Source: Schistosoma haematobium
Taxonomy: Eukaryota; Platyhelminthes; Trematoda; Strigeidida; Schistosomatidae
Direction: 5' to 3'
Assembly: GCF_000699445.3 (NCBI RefSeq)
Contig: NC_067196.1
Span: forward strand, 47,347,364-47,411,363
Length of the DNA: 64,000 bases
Shown piece by piece: positions 46,864 through 59,279 of this stretch. The notes beneath the pieces were generated by a model. The model saw only the letters and a program-made list of their open reading frames with translations. It searched no databases and was not told where the DNA came from. The position numbers were made by a program, and so were the translations under genes. Numbering within the stretch: the first letter of the stretch is position 1; each line of letters begins with the position of its first letter.

Positions 46864-47560
46864 ATCTGGTTAAGTGCTACTAATAAATGACCCAACCTTT
46901 TCTTAATCATGTACGTGTCTCGTTTTTGGGATCAGGATCGTTTCACTCTAGTAAGTTATTATTTCGATGAGATCAAGCTCTTTTCAGCCACGCTAGGTTT
47001 AAGTCCAGTCTCGCTTTTAGAATTGTGCCTTATATTAGGTGACTTAGTATGAGGGCCTGTCAAAGGCTTTTCAAACAAATGGACTATAATGTGACTTTTT
47101 CTCGTCTTCTTTGTTTCCCCACTTGTCTCGAGACAGGCACATCGGGACTACTTGAGCCGTTTTCATTCGGATCTTCAGGTACTACATCAAAATCTTGACC
47201 ACCAACACTCATTGATATTTCACTCTTTGTTTTACAAGAAATTTCTCTTTCTTATGTTTCGCAGTTGGATGTTTGGCTCGTCTTGTAACAACGCGTACTA
47301 TACTGATACGTTCTTCATAGTCATTGCTCATGTAACCTGTGCAGACACCACCAAATTTCTCACTGGCGAGCGCCTGAAGGCTCACCACCCCATGGATCAG
47401 TAGTGTCATACTCGGACAGCAGGACCTCCAAAGCCAATGAGAGTTAGCTCTCGCGCATCGTTTATGTGGAGTGAGACTTAAACACTTCGTGGAACCCTCT
47501 CGAACGAAGAAACAAGTTTGCTGTCCACATTTTGGAGTACAAATGACTTCAGTAAACACA
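46864..47560 (-). pseudogene. 5' part of a non-LTR retrotransposon, disrupted by the BEL insertion
   Basis: A minus-strand open stretch (47559-47209) is Cys/Arg/Lys-rich (EVICTPKCGQQTCFFV, then a basic tail) and is followed by degenerate frames running down to the BEL target site at 46863. Its orientation and position match the endonuclease/RT relic that resumes at 42193, so I read it as the ORF1/5' side of the same element. The assignment of this 5' portion is inference from layout; no diagnostic domain is complete. Confidence 0.4.
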
Positions 47561-47879
47561 TTTCAAGTGCAAAGATTCGACAAAATAGCAAGGTAAGCAC
47601 TATAGTGAAAAAAGAGTGCCACAAAACGGATAAAAAGAAAATGTCAACCCTTAACCTGGACAAATCAAGTTAAGGCGGACGAGGTATGCCTTTGATGCAG
47701 TGAATACACAAAACTAAAAAAACATAATTGAATCAACTATTCAGTTTTAAACGTGCGATAAATAGTTGTAACATTTATCTAAAAATGCAAATAACAATAA
47801 AGTGGGATATTGAGAAATTCCATAGACTACTTCAAATCAAGTCCTTAGAATCTTCTCTTCTCAACTACATTGAAGTCAC

Positions 47880-50261
47880 ATGATGAACATTGGACTTCAC
47901 GCGGTTTATGCAGAATTTTGCCGCGAGATGGAGAGTTTTTGTCCGGAATGCTTGCGTTCCGGCTTTTCAGTACCTTTATTGAAAGTTAAGTCATCTGCTG
48001 GTTCAATAAATGGAATCTGCTCCTCAAACAGGTGTTCATACCCATTTTCAGTGTACTCTGATCTGCAGTTATCACGTAAGGTAAAGTTATTGGTTGACAC
48101 TTGTTAGTTTGTAGAGGTGTAGATGACCGTGCATCAGAAGAATCTCAAACGGTCCGTGGTTTTCTTGATGAACTGTTTGGTATGGATGTCAAAAATGGAG
48201 ACGATGGAAGTTCGTTCAAAGGTGTTGACTCCTCTCACCTGTATAGTGATTGTGTGCCTACAAGTTCATCTGGTAGTTTCGATTTGATTCAACAAGATGT
48301 TTGCGACAGTTCTCCGGTTGACAATCTCTTCCAAAACAATTATATGCTTCCAAGATACTTAGCAGATGACATGAAAAGAAGTGCGTATGTTTGTTTTCAC
48401 GGAGTAAATGTTGACAAGCTTGTTAAGTTTTTCGTAGTCATTCTTTCAAAGATTCTTAGCGTATGTAAGCACCTTATTATCTCAAATAGCAGAAGTCCTA
48501 TGCGCCTTTGATGTTGTCTTAAGCTTTTCACAGTTACTCAACAGATCAGACAAATAAACAGATTTTCAAAACGTTCACACAAAGTAGTTTTAAGCTTTTT
48601 GCTTATATACCAACGACAATTTACTCGGAAACTTTTTCTTAACTAGTGAGTAATGACAAGAAGAAGTTAGTAAAGTTGTATTGTTCAAATAGTTAACTAG
48701 AGATTTCAACCCACTTGATTACTAGTCTTTCGGTCATTTCACAGCCCTTAGTTCATTACTTAGATTAATTTAACGGCCATTGTCGTATCGTCACGCGCTA
48801 ATAGAAATGTTGGTGAGACTATAATTTATAGGTGACCTTTGAGCGACGCTAGACTAACCTTGAGAGTGTCCGCTTACTTACTAGGGCTAAATAAGGGTTA
48901 TAAAGCAGTTTGAAGAATAAGGATTATGATTTACAGTTGATGGTTAGGGTTAGGAATTAGATTTAGAGTTTTCATCACGAACTGACATCAATTATAATGC
49001 CAAAACTCTATTTACCCAAATAAATGAGTGAATTTCACGCCAAAATCCAAGATCTGTTATCGTGAATCTGATTGGTTCGTTCGTAAATTATAGTCTCGCC
49101 GAAAGATTTCACCTATCCAAGTGATATGATGATTTTCTATATGCTTTCATACGATTTTGCCTGAACACCGATTACCACGACGTACAATGCAGACTAGTAT
49201 TGTAGAAGGTCGGAAGAAAGTTAGGAGAAACCAAACCAAAACGTGACATCAGTCCTTGAATTCACTAACTTCTAGTCTAAGTCATGTTGGTAGGTGCAGA
49301 CTACTTGGTTGAGGTCCGCGTGACTATCGTAACCAATGGTCGGAGACTGGGTGAAATGACTCAGAATCGATCACAATGCCGTCGGTATATACACTCTCTG
49401 TCTTCCCCTGAACTATGAGATTAAAATTGCTTTATATCTTTCATTCTACGAACTAATTCTTTCTTCCTGTACTATATCCTTATATGCAATCTTTCTTTTA
49501 TATATTACCACCATCGAATTAACTACTTCTATGAATTAGGTGTTCATCTTGTTGTGCTAATGTGGTGTGGCAACTTGAACTGATGCATATATGTGCCTAG
49601 TCCGACATTGTAGCTGACTGAGTTCCTAATACATATTTCTCCCAGATCTTTACTTAACACTCATTGCAGTTGTGGCCATTAATACACTAATTAAAAGCTC
49701 TTTTCGATGTAAGGTGTCAACCAATAATGACTTGATACAGCACTTACTAGGAAGCCCTTTTACTTAAAGATTTCCTGTAATTTATCCCCAGAATATATTA
49801 ATAAATTATTATTGTTTGTTAAATAATTAGAATTCAAACCCACTGCCTTCCGTATTCATTTGTTTTCAAGGGATGCGCTTTGTTTTACCTGTGAAATGTG
49901 CATGATATAACTTAATTACTTCATTGTAATCACTCATAACCTTTTTATTTTATATCTTCCAGTTATAAGTGAAGATTTATCCTATTCAAAACGTCCACAG
50001 TTCCAAACTACGAGCAATCCCCACATGTCTGAAAAGTTCAATCGGAGTAGTGACAGTGGAATTTCAATCTCTTCGCGGTCTTCTAAACCATCTACTCTTA
50101 GCTACAGCGAACATGTCGCCCAGCGGATGTCAAACCAAAGCGATGCTATTTCAACCTCTAAATCAGTTTCTATGTCTTCTTTCCCACTCGACAAAACAAA
50201 GAATATGGCCCATTTTGATCGGTTGGTTAAACTTCAAGAAGAACGAATGCAGCTCCACTAA
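47880..50261 (+). CDS. Small Ser-rich protein with N-terminal USPL1-like four-cysteine motif (three exons read)
   Basis: Exons read: 47880-48075, 48117-48384 (or nearby donor) and 49963-50261. The start ATG has an in-frame TGA just upstream. The N-terminus carries C21-P-E-C24 and C47-x4-C52 followed by YPF, a spacing that recalls the N-terminal zinc-binding-like segment of USPL1 proteins (CPxC...Cx4C-YP). The middle is acidic (FLDELFGMDVKNGDDG). The last exon is Ser-rich (SSDSGISISSRSSK) and ends in a short charged helix (DRLVKLQEERMQLH). An AATAAA lies near 50382. The first intron would be 41 bp (phase 1 to phase 1), typical of schistosome micro-introns. The second junction is uncertain: the best-looking donor, GC|GTATGT at 48385, is phase 2, but the last exon needs phase 1, which the A|GTGCGT donor at 48381 or a missed small exon would supply. 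No USP catalytic domain is present. The function is not known. Confidence 0.6.
48385..49962 (+). other. Second intron of the USPL1-like gene
   Basis: Ends with a good acceptor (TATATCTTCCAG at 49962). It contains the non-LTR 3' fragment at 49158-49624. A small coding exon may be hidden here, since the preferred donor and acceptor differ in phase. Confidence 0.5.
49158..49624 (+). repeat. 3' fragment of the same non-LTR family as 60005-61733
   Basis: About 467 bp matching 61264-61733 with only a handful of differences (for example CAATGCAGACTAGTATTG here against CAATGTTGACTAGTGTTG). 5'-truncated insertion inside the second intron of the USPL1-like gene. Ends TAGCTGACTGA. Confidence 0.88.
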
Positions 50262-52050
50262 TGTGTATATTCATCCCACCCTCAAAGATGCTTCGAACTT
50301 CTTTTATTTAAACCTACAAATCAGTTTGTCGATACAAACCTTTATGTACAGGCTGTTTGACTTTTTTTCCAAAGTCATCCAAATAAATTATGCCTCTCTT
50401 CGAGACTTTTCAGTATGTCTGGATTTCTCACGTACTTTACTTGTGGATCTTATTAGTGTCAAAAACCCTACATTTTTCTTTCAACAACCCGTTATCATTA
50501 TCAGTACTTTGACATAGTCATCTGCCTTAGTCATTTGATGACTCATCAGCTGATGAGCGAAGTGTAAGAATAATATTTCAGAGGTCCATTTCCACAGCAC
50601 TACAAATGAACGACCTATATACGATATAATCGTTTTCCTTCAATACACATCATTGTACTATGTTTAAGACAGTATATTTGAATAATGCTGTTCTATGGAT
50701 CATCTTTCTGTTGACGGTTAGCGTTTTTGCATTTTTAAATCATCGTTAAGTAGACCAAAACCTGACTGGTAGTATTTACGAACGATCGAAAAGTAATTTA
50801 CGTGAGCAATGCAACTGGCATAAAGAATGATTAGTGTTCCACTGGTATGTGTGTGTATGAATTGAATGACGGATCATCCAATTTTATCCTTCTAAATGTA
50901 TAGAGCTATGTTTCTTAAAAACATTTCCCATCAGGATAATGAAAGTGTCAAAAGCCGCTTTTCTTGGTAATGTAGGCTTAGTGTTGTTGTGTATACCGTT
51001 CTATTATTTACAGGGAAGACTACATTCATTAGCAACGGGGAGTAGATGGATATCAAGATTGCATCCTGGAATTTCCAACTAAGCAATTTTGTTCTTTCCA
51101 GTTATATTGAGTGCACTCTGAAAAAACTGGTCATCATAAACGTCCACAATCGTGTTCGTTTTTGATAGAATTATTAGATAAGAATATAATGAGGCTGCTA
51201 TTTCGGGAACTAGAAATATAAACTTGTTGCACAAGTACTCTTTACTAGTGCTTTTTCAGTTACCATGGTACTAATGATATTGGAATTAGCCCTAACAATA
51301 TATATTTATGTATATGGTTTAGCTTTCAACCACTGAATTTGGGTCTCGATTGGTCTACCTATCACCAGTCATGATACAGCAAATATGACTACTAGCTTAT
51401 ACTACTGCAGGGGGTCCGAATTCCAGGTTCCAATCCCACTCTACCTTTTTCAGTTTGACCAGATGAGTAGTATCACTAGCTCTCACATTTAGTGTGGTTT
51501 ATATCCAGGTATTTACTGAATGTGTTAATTAAACTATAAGTTGTTTGTAGAGAACTCTGAAAGCAGTCTCCAACATTTTAGAGTGGTGATAGTAACAAAA
51601 TAATTCTTCTGAAAAATAACCTTCCAAGTGTCTTTAGGTTTCATTTCTGGTGTTACAGTATTCCGAGTAATTACTATAGACTGGTATTTGTACATTAAAA
51701 TCGATATTGTACAGTAAGGACATCTGTAATCAAATATCACTATTTGTATGTTTTCGTAAATAAGAAACATGAAACCTTGTAAGGTAGTACATCGGGACCA
51801 AGTAAGTCTTCTAATTGATTTCCTAAAGTTGAGACATTAATCCTAACAGACCCTTACATTATCACTTGGTAGGTATACCTCTAAATCTCTATTATTTAGT
51901 AGTATTTTTTTGAAGGTATAAACCACATGATCTAAATCAAAACCAGTAGTGTCTGATCCCTGTTTGTTTGTATTATTTGTGACAACGATATCAGTTCTTT
52001 CGTAACTAAGAGTACTTTTTTTACAAAGTAGTAGTTCAGTACTCACTGAA
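50262..52050. other. Intergenic region between the USPL1-like and EndoG genes
   Basis: Holds the 3' UTR of the upstream gene (AATAAA near 50382) and the EndoG promoter region. A tRNA-like patch near 51400-51460 (AGGTTCCAATCCCACTCT) may be an old SINE. Nothing else recognised. Confidence 0.4.
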
Positions 52051-52418
52051 ATGCAATTTATCGCGCAACGCATACATCGGTGTTGGAGAAAATATGAGAT
52101 CTTCAAAGCTGGCGTGTACATAACAATTGGTGCAACGTTTACCCATTTTATTCTAAAATCGGAAGTTCCAAAAATTTCATTCTCACAGCCTGTAAATGCA
52201 GCTGAAATAATTTACCCTTCTCTTGTCGGCGCCCCAAACCTCCCAATAAACAATGAAGCTTTTCATACTTTGGGAATGCCATCATCAAGTCATCTTCGTG
52301 TTTTTGACGGCTATATATGTGTTTATGATCGTCGCAACAGAATTCCATATTGGGTAATGGAGCATTTAAACCCTGCTAAACTACATCAAGTTGATATTGA
52401 TAAGGCTGGAGTAGATCG
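52051..52418 (+). CDS. ENDOG: EndoG exon 1 (targeting region and N-terminal nuclease part)
   Basis: Begins at ATG 52051 and ends at ATCG|GTATGT, phase 2. It carries the targeting/anchor segment, a proline-rich linker, and the entry to the fold (FHTLGMPSSSHLRVFDGY, then PYWVMEHL, equivalent to the substrate-side strands preceding the active site). The CG left over joins T at 54822 to encode Arg123. Confidence 0.93.
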
Positions 52419-55400
52419 GTATGTTTTTATTTCATAAACACATAGAATGACATTTTAGACCAAGATTATCTTATTTAGTATATTTACTGGGACCTTTATC
52501 AGATTGCTTTGAGCCAACTTGTTTACCTAGATGTTAAGGAAGGAGCATAACACAATTTAGTTTAACGAACTTTTTTTATCAACTCTTAACTAACTTCACA
52601 TACTTTACTTAAAGACGTATGATATTGTAGTAAATAGCTTAAACCACAACACAATATAAAAAGGTATGTAAAGACGAATCGCAAGAGTTTTTGATATATA
52701 TTGTGGTTGATAGACATCCCAAAGTCAGAATTACCAGCTTAAAAAGTTGATTGAGGTGCAAATTGAGCTGATTAGAAGAGTAGCCGATCAAGTTCAAGTA
52801 ATCGTGAAAGGAAACAGACCAGAGTATTGAACTAATCAATAATCCAAAGTCAAATAAAATAGAAAATAAATCCTAGTTAACGGTCAGATGTTACTGGGAT
52901 TTAGACCAAATTCGTAGGATTACAATATGGAAATCACTAACGACCACCTACTGGATTGTTTTAGATTTAAATTTTACTCATTCATTCTCAGCATCATGTC
53001 GATCAAATATTTAAAGATTTTATTTTGTAAAGACGAAATCAGTTATTTAAAGGGCTCGTATAGCATGTTCACAAAAGTCAATATTTGGACGAAAAATTGT
53101 CTTCAACAATCACATCTTAAGGCTCTCTAGTTATAAATTTGTATTACAATAGCCTATAAATTAGCACGTGGTGATATCACTATTACTTAGAATTAGAACA
53201 GACTGATCCCCTCAACTAGTAGATAAAGTTACATTTCCTGTTAATGAATTTCATGAGAAGGGTCATATTATTAACTGTAAGTAAACCATGAACTATTCAC
53301 ATAATCAGAGGTTTATTGAAGAAGATGGCTAAAGAAAGCACCAAGATAAATGAAATTGAAAAATCTGAAAACAACCATTCAACAGGATGATCATTAGAAT
53401 GAGCTGATTTAACACTTTTGGGACCGGTAACAAACTTACTCTTACATAAAGTAAGTACTCATGATGTCCAGAACAATGAAAGCTTCATAATTATACTGTT
53501 CAGCTCAGAAAATTTAACCCCACTAAAAGCTATGAGGTTCGCAAACCTTGAGCTTCTGTCATTTTATTAATCTGGCATACTTGTGAGCTTTCAACACTCA
53601 AGGTCGGATACTATTGAATATCATTTTCGTCACTTGGCAAAACCTTAATTGCTTATACTTGTTATTGTGATCCATATTACGGTAAAATAATTGAATTAAT
53701 AAATTGCTTGAATGGCTGAACTGATGATTACCTTACCAAACCGACCCCTTGAACACTAACAGAATAGTTATTAGAAGTAAGAATCACTGACCAATAGATT
53801 ATGTTTATGAGTTAAGACTGCTGTTTAGACACCAAACATATTAAACCAAGATAGTATGGCTTTTCGCTTAACAGATGGTTAATCGAGGATAAAATGTATT
53901 ACAACGCGACGAATAACTATTAACTTTCCTGTCATATCATGTCTTTACGAACTCTTTCCAAAAGATCCTTTAATAGTATTATATTTCATAAAGAGGCATT
54001 TTCGGGTAAATTTTTCCAAAATACGAAAGGGCAATATGTCTTGAAACACATTTTAGGGATCTTGAATAATCAGTAATTTAAACTATCCCAACTGTCGCAT
54101 TTTGTATTAAATAATAGCAAAATAGGTTAATACATACTTGATGTAGGAAGGACTATGCAACTTTTTACGAATCCAACGTTTCAAAGAGATACAGAAGTCC
54201 ATCAGTTTGGATATCCGATAATACTCACTTTCTCGGAAGCCAGTAGATCAAAACAAGCTGACTAGAATTGTCTATATACTTTCTAAAATTCCCAAGTGTA
54301 TACAAGTTCACTTGACATAACTATGGGAGAAAGTTATTGGGAGTTCAAATTACATAGTGCTTAATGTGAGCTTGATCTCATACTTTAAAGCTTTCGAAAT
54401 GCTATTTTCAATGAAGCGTAAATCCAGTTCAAGTTTGAGAATTTCTCGTATTTTCGAGTTTGAGTAAAGAGATATCAAATGTCAGTTTAAGTCATTTTTA
54501 GCGTTTGAACATTATGTAAGTTTTTATCTACCAGCTTGAACAAAAAGTAAAAAGTCTGTTTTTGTCAAATTAGTACCTCATCGGGAAACAAGGAAACTAC
54601 TTCAAAGCGAAACTCCTGACTAGACCAAAGTTAGCTCAATATATTATACACAAAATTTGGCGTCCATTAAAGACAATTATATATGTTACAAAACTATTCA
54701 AGAAAGAAGAACACCTACCTATTTTCCTAGGTGATAACCTCCGTAAGAGGATAATAACGCTTACATTAAGAGAACTAACTCTGTTTCTTTAAACTGTTAC
54801 ATTTGTTTGAAAAATTAACAGTAAGGATTTCGATTTCTATGAAGATCTTGGTGAAATTGAAATGTTCCGTTCTACTAACAAGGATTATTTGAACTCTGGA
54901 TATGATCGTGGTCATCTGGCCGCTGCAGGAAATCATCGCCTCAGCCATTCAGCTATGGGACAAACTTTTATATTGAGCAATATTGCACCTCAAGTAGGTA
55001 TCGATATTGGAGTTCAGTTTCTTTTTTCGAGAATTATAAAAAAATATTAATCTATTAGCCATCTACACATTACAGAAAGAGTCTATGTCGCAAGCTAAAC
55101 TTACGTGCTCCATGGAAAGTTCCCAAAAGCTTGTAGAGGTCGGCACCATGTCAAGCTCATATAGGTCATCCTAGCTTCTGGACAGATCAATTTATTCATT
55201 TTTGTCGAACTACATTCCGACCTTGTCAATTATTCGCTTGTTAACCCTGACTTTTTATACGATCGTATGTGTGTTAATTGCTCACCCTACTCATCACATG
55301 TCCATAACTTATTTTTATCTAAATATAAATATTGAGTCACGAGTTGGCCCACCTGTTTTCTGCGCTGCCCTCCACTTTGTTTCGCTCCGCTTCCTTCACT

Positions 55401-57112
55401 TCATTTCTCTAATTGTCTGTCTGGACCAATGAGTGTACGAAATATAAGTATTTGAGATTCATTCTCGTATTTGACGTATTCCGTTATTCTCTGACGCTAA
55501 TTAGGTCGATAAAAATATACGACGTTTAGCGGCATGTATATTTTAATAGCATTCATCATAAGGTCTAACTGAAGTCAGACAAAGGGCCATTAAAAGCTGT
55601 TTTTTTAAAAGTATAAATGAGAAATATACAAGACTTAAAAGTGAATAAGTAATTCTCTCAAAGATTCAAGTAATCACGAAACGGTAATCATTTATCATCT
55701 TTAGGTGATTGTCAATCATTGATTTATTAATTTTATTGTTTACATACTTATTGAGAGGATTGATGATAAACGATCGTCTTCTGATACTCTTGGTATCGTT
55801 GAGTTTATTTTATGTTTCCAGTAGTATACGACCAAGCTTTCTAATAGATGATGTTTGTTTACGTGTGTATTGTTTCACCTTTAATCTAGGTTGGGTATGG
55901 TTTCAATCGGCATGGTTGGAATAGCCTAGAGAAGTATATACGTGCGGTTGCAAGAAAGTCACACAATATGGTTGTTATTACAGGACCATTGTTTCTACCC
56001 CAGTAAGTAATCTAATTACATTTTGATGTCTGATTACTCAATTTGCTTTTGGTAATAAGAATAATAGATTGTTCATGTATATATATTGATCTTAATTAAA
56101 GCTGGAATGTGTCTAGGTGTATCAAGTAATTTAATTAACCCTGACAAAACTCATCGATTTTATTCAATCTCAGATTGTAGAATATTAATTATTTTTTGTG
56201 CTGACATCAACCGATCTTGAGATTGCTGAATACAAAAGAACAAGCTGTATAACTAACCATTTCGATTGAATCAATTCATAATTCAAGTCACCGAATAGTA
56301 GTTGTTTACGTTTAGGAATCTAAGGTTGCTTTGGCTAAATAATGTAAAAGTTCATATATATTGACTTTTTATTGAAATTTAATGTCTGTAACTAAGCACA
56401 AGTTCCTGTATTCGACATTGAGCCACACCTTTCATGTGGTAAGAAAAAATAATGCACCCTGACTGCTCAAACTGAAGTAGTTTCTGAAGGTGAGTCTAGT
56501 CATTCCATCAGTTAAATTAACTTTGAGTGCTATTAAAATGATAAAACTATACTATACTAGCAACCTTGAACAACTCCGAAAATAACTTAGTTATTGACCA
56601 ATCAGAGTGTAGCTGATATAATTATGTACTTTATTACAAAAAAAAAGAAATTCATGCCGCTTACCTGATCAGTATGCCTACTAAGGCTCACAATAAGTTC
56701 AAGAGTCCTTATCTCGAACATTAATGGTTTGTCAATATAGCAGTTTTATTATACCCATCAATTCATCATTTCACATGTGCCATACTAAACATAATCTTCT
56801 ATTTTGTCTGTGCAATGTATATCTCTAAACGTTTTGTTAATTAAAACTATTTTTCAATACTATTTCAGAAATGTAAATGGCAAGAAAATTGTGACTTATG
56901 AAGTAATTGGTAACAATAATATTGCAGTTCCAACTCATTTCTTTAAAGTGGCAGCTATTCAAAATAAACCAAATGGAGAATGGCATCAAGTAGCTTGGGT
57001 AATGCCCAATATTCGTTTACCTGAGCAAATTAAAGTGGATGGTTTTAGAGTTCCTGTTGAAAGTGTTGAAAGTGCTTCAGGCTGGAAATTTTTCCCTAAA
57101 CTTAAATCTTAG
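52051..57112 (+). CDS. ENDOG: Endonuclease G, mitochondrial (four exons, complete)
   Basis: Sugar-non-specific DNA/RNA nuclease of the ββα-metal (DNA/RNA non-specific endonuclease) family, normally in the mitochondrial intermembrane space and able to act on nuclear DNA after release. Exons 52051-52418, 54822-54993, 55890-56002 and 56869-57112 join with matching phases (2, 0, 2) into 298 codons, close to the roughly 300 usual for animal EndoG. The N-terminus is basic and then hydrophobic (RIHRCWRKYE; VYITIGATFTHFI), consistent with mitochondrial targeting plus an inner-membrane anchor. The catalytic motif DRGHLAAAGNHR is at residues 151-162, with His154 as the expected general base. The Mg-site region GFNRHGWNSLEKY is at 185-197. 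Further family blocks are ILSNIAPQ, VVITGPLFLP, AVPTHFFKV and PVESVE. All expected catalytic features are present, so it should be active. AATAAA candidates lie about 410 bp after the stop. Confidence 0.95.
52419..54821 (+). other. EndoG intron 1
   Basis: 2403 bp, GTATGT to ACAG. AT-rich, no repeat or exon recognised in it. Confidence 0.8.
54822..54993 (+). CDS. ENDOG: EndoG exon 2 (catalytic DRGH exon)
   Basis: Acceptor ATTAACAG at 54821 and donor CAA|GTAGGT at 54994, phase 0. Encodes the DRGH active-site motif and the conserved ILSNIAPQ segment. Reading on past the donor runs into intron sequence, so the ORF there is longer than the exon. Confidence 0.92.
55150..55560 (+). repeat. ~400-bp dispersed repeat, copy in EndoG intron 2
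   Basis: Plus-orientation relative of 32535-32965. It explains the open frame seen at 55202-55432, which is not a gene. It sits between EndoG exons 2 and 3 and accounts for nearly half of that intron. Confidence 0.6.
55890..56002 (+). CDS. ENDOG: EndoG exon 3 (metal-binding helix; short exon)
   Basis: Only 113 bp, found by extending the EndoG reading: acceptor TTAATCTAG at 55889, donor CCCA|GTAAGT at 56003. It encodes VGYGFNRHGWNSLEKYIR and VVITGPLFLP, which match EndoG between the IAPQ and AVPTHFF blocks. Asn186 and Glu194 are the likely metal-site residues. Confidence 0.92.
56869..57112 (+). CDS. ENDOG: EndoG exon 4 (C-terminal part and stop)
   Basis: Acceptor ACTATTTCAG at 56868. Its first A completes Gln218 from exon 3. 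It carries YEVIGNNNIAVPTHFFKV, WVMPN and VPVESVESASGW, the conserved C-terminal EndoG blocks, and ends at TAG 57110-57112. Confidence 0.93.
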
Positions 57113-59279
57113 CAAAACTATTGAAAATTTGTACTTATATACTTCATATTTATACCTTTTTTAGTTGGTATTTATGATTTTCCTTTTCCTTAAGATATTT
57201 TATATGGAATTATATTTTCTTACTCAAATATCTTTTTATTTTTTTAATTGAAATAATCTGGGACATGAAGTTATTTTATTACTCAGGATTAATAATTGAG
57301 GTTTGTGACTGATTGGTCAAATCGACAGTAAGAAAGCCATACAATATGGCTATACTGAGAATCATTCATATATTCTATTCATTGAACAGAGATTTCCTTA
57401 TACTATTGTAAGCCAGAGTTGGTTATGAATCCAAATATTGTCCAAAAGATTTATAGGAAAGATTAAATTTTAATGATCGCTCTTTCGTGTACATATGTTG
57501 ACAATACTCTTAAAGGCAAGGCAATAAATTGACGTATTAAGAAGTAACAAACCTATGAAGGAGAAATATCTTCGACCCCACTAGTAGAAATCAAGAATTC
57601 TCTTGCGTGAAATTCCATAGGAATTGCAATGGTTCAATTTTAAAAATGGTAAGTAACAAATAGACTATATAAACTGTTTTAAGAGATCTAGCTACCAAAA
57701 AAAGAAAGTATGTGAGTCTTATTCAAAGAAGAGATAACCCTATTCAAATTACCATAAGCATTAATACAAAGAAACGAAACAAATATTTAGTACAAACAAA
57801 CAAGATTAGTATTGTTAGTATATACTACTTAGATTTGTGTTAATTTAGAAAGGGTTGTCAATTGTCTGGTAAAAAGATGTGCATACATATATTTATGTTC
57901 ATTTTTTGAAACAGTTTATTCTTTGACCTTGATAATGTATCATGAGACTGATAATTTGTTACTTTTGTGGTGTTATTTTTTGTTAGAAAACACCTTAACT
58001 GTTAAAACTTTGTATTTTGTAAGAAGCTGACAATTTACTAATATATAGACGTTCTGTCGACCATATTTGACATGATTAAGTAAATATGTAGAGTATTATA
58101 AACTTATTACGTACAATTTGCAGGACGAATTAGAGCCCCTGGATTAATTTAACAAACTGTCTTTATGCTACTTACAAGTAGCGTAAATAGATTGGTTTAG
58201 TAATCAGTAAGACAATTTCAGGTCATTGATATGTTTCTTCTTCAATTGCGTAAATGCAAGTTTATATACCACTGGTAATAAGCTCCTTAAAATGCCTCTC
58301 CTAACAAACATTTCATTTGAAAATATAATGTATATAGAAATGGTGCTGATTTATCTAATATAGATGAAAGAGATTAGGTCTTCATCAAATATGTGCAGTT
58401 TCTTTATCTATTCTAATGTCATTGTATTTAACACTTATTTAAAGGGTATTCTATCTTACGAAGATATAAACGGGTAATAAAATTCTAAGAACATTATATC
58501 GCCAAAGGAATTTATTTATGATTAATTATAATAACCAAATCATAATATTTACCGATAAAATGAGACCTCAAAATGGAAAGTTTAAGTTTTTCAACCATTA
58601 TTGTTAAAGCTTATTTCCAAATGTATCCTACCTGATATGACACAATATTTAAGTATCTACTTTGATTCTGTTAAAGTATTATCAAACTAATTAATGTTCA
58701 TGACCTACAAAACATATTTATAATGAAATGTGGTTTAAGTTTGTTTTTTCTAATGAGGTCTCTGTCAGTTGGATCAGAAGAATGTAATAAGATACTAGTT
58801 TTAGATGGACATACTATACAAATATAGAACCCTGAATTATGTAATTAAAATCGATTGAATAAAAGTTTCACTTACACATAATACTTAGATATAACTGATT
58901 CTTGCAAACATACCCTTAGTTTCTAGATAAAACAATAGAAAATATGAAATAGAAGAAAACCTTTAAAAGTTTTTTTTTATTTCAAAGATTTCTGAAGTTC
59001 ATGAGAATGTAGACTATTATTAGTTTTCAGTTAAAAAATGCTATCTCAATCCAATTAGTTCTACTTTGTATTTCATCAAAACAAAATGAAATTATGCATC
59101 TCTTAAATTTTTATGACTTTAAAATGCTTTTAACATTTATAATTTAACTAAATCATATTATTTATTGACGAATGTTTAAAAGTCAATGTTCGATAGAAAA
59201 CAATAAAATGTTCAGAATTTTGATTTCATGATAAATACTTCTTCGTCAGTAAAGCTTATCCATAATCTTATAGAAGCTA
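57113..59279. other. Intergenic, downstream of EndoG
   Basis: EndoG 3' UTR, then AT-rich sequence with no supportable gene or repeat until the RTE-like fragment at 59280. Confidence 0.5.

Noticed and set aside
50025..50517. Long plus-strand ORF 49969-50517 in the alternative frame
   Set aside because: The Ser-rich frame (VISEDLSYS...MQLH) fits the splice acceptor and protein composition better; the other frame is hydrophobic noise through the 3' UTR.
51390..51465. Possible tRNA-like B box (AGGTTCCAATCCC)
   Set aside because: No matching acceptor stem or A box at the right distance. At most an old SINE fragment.
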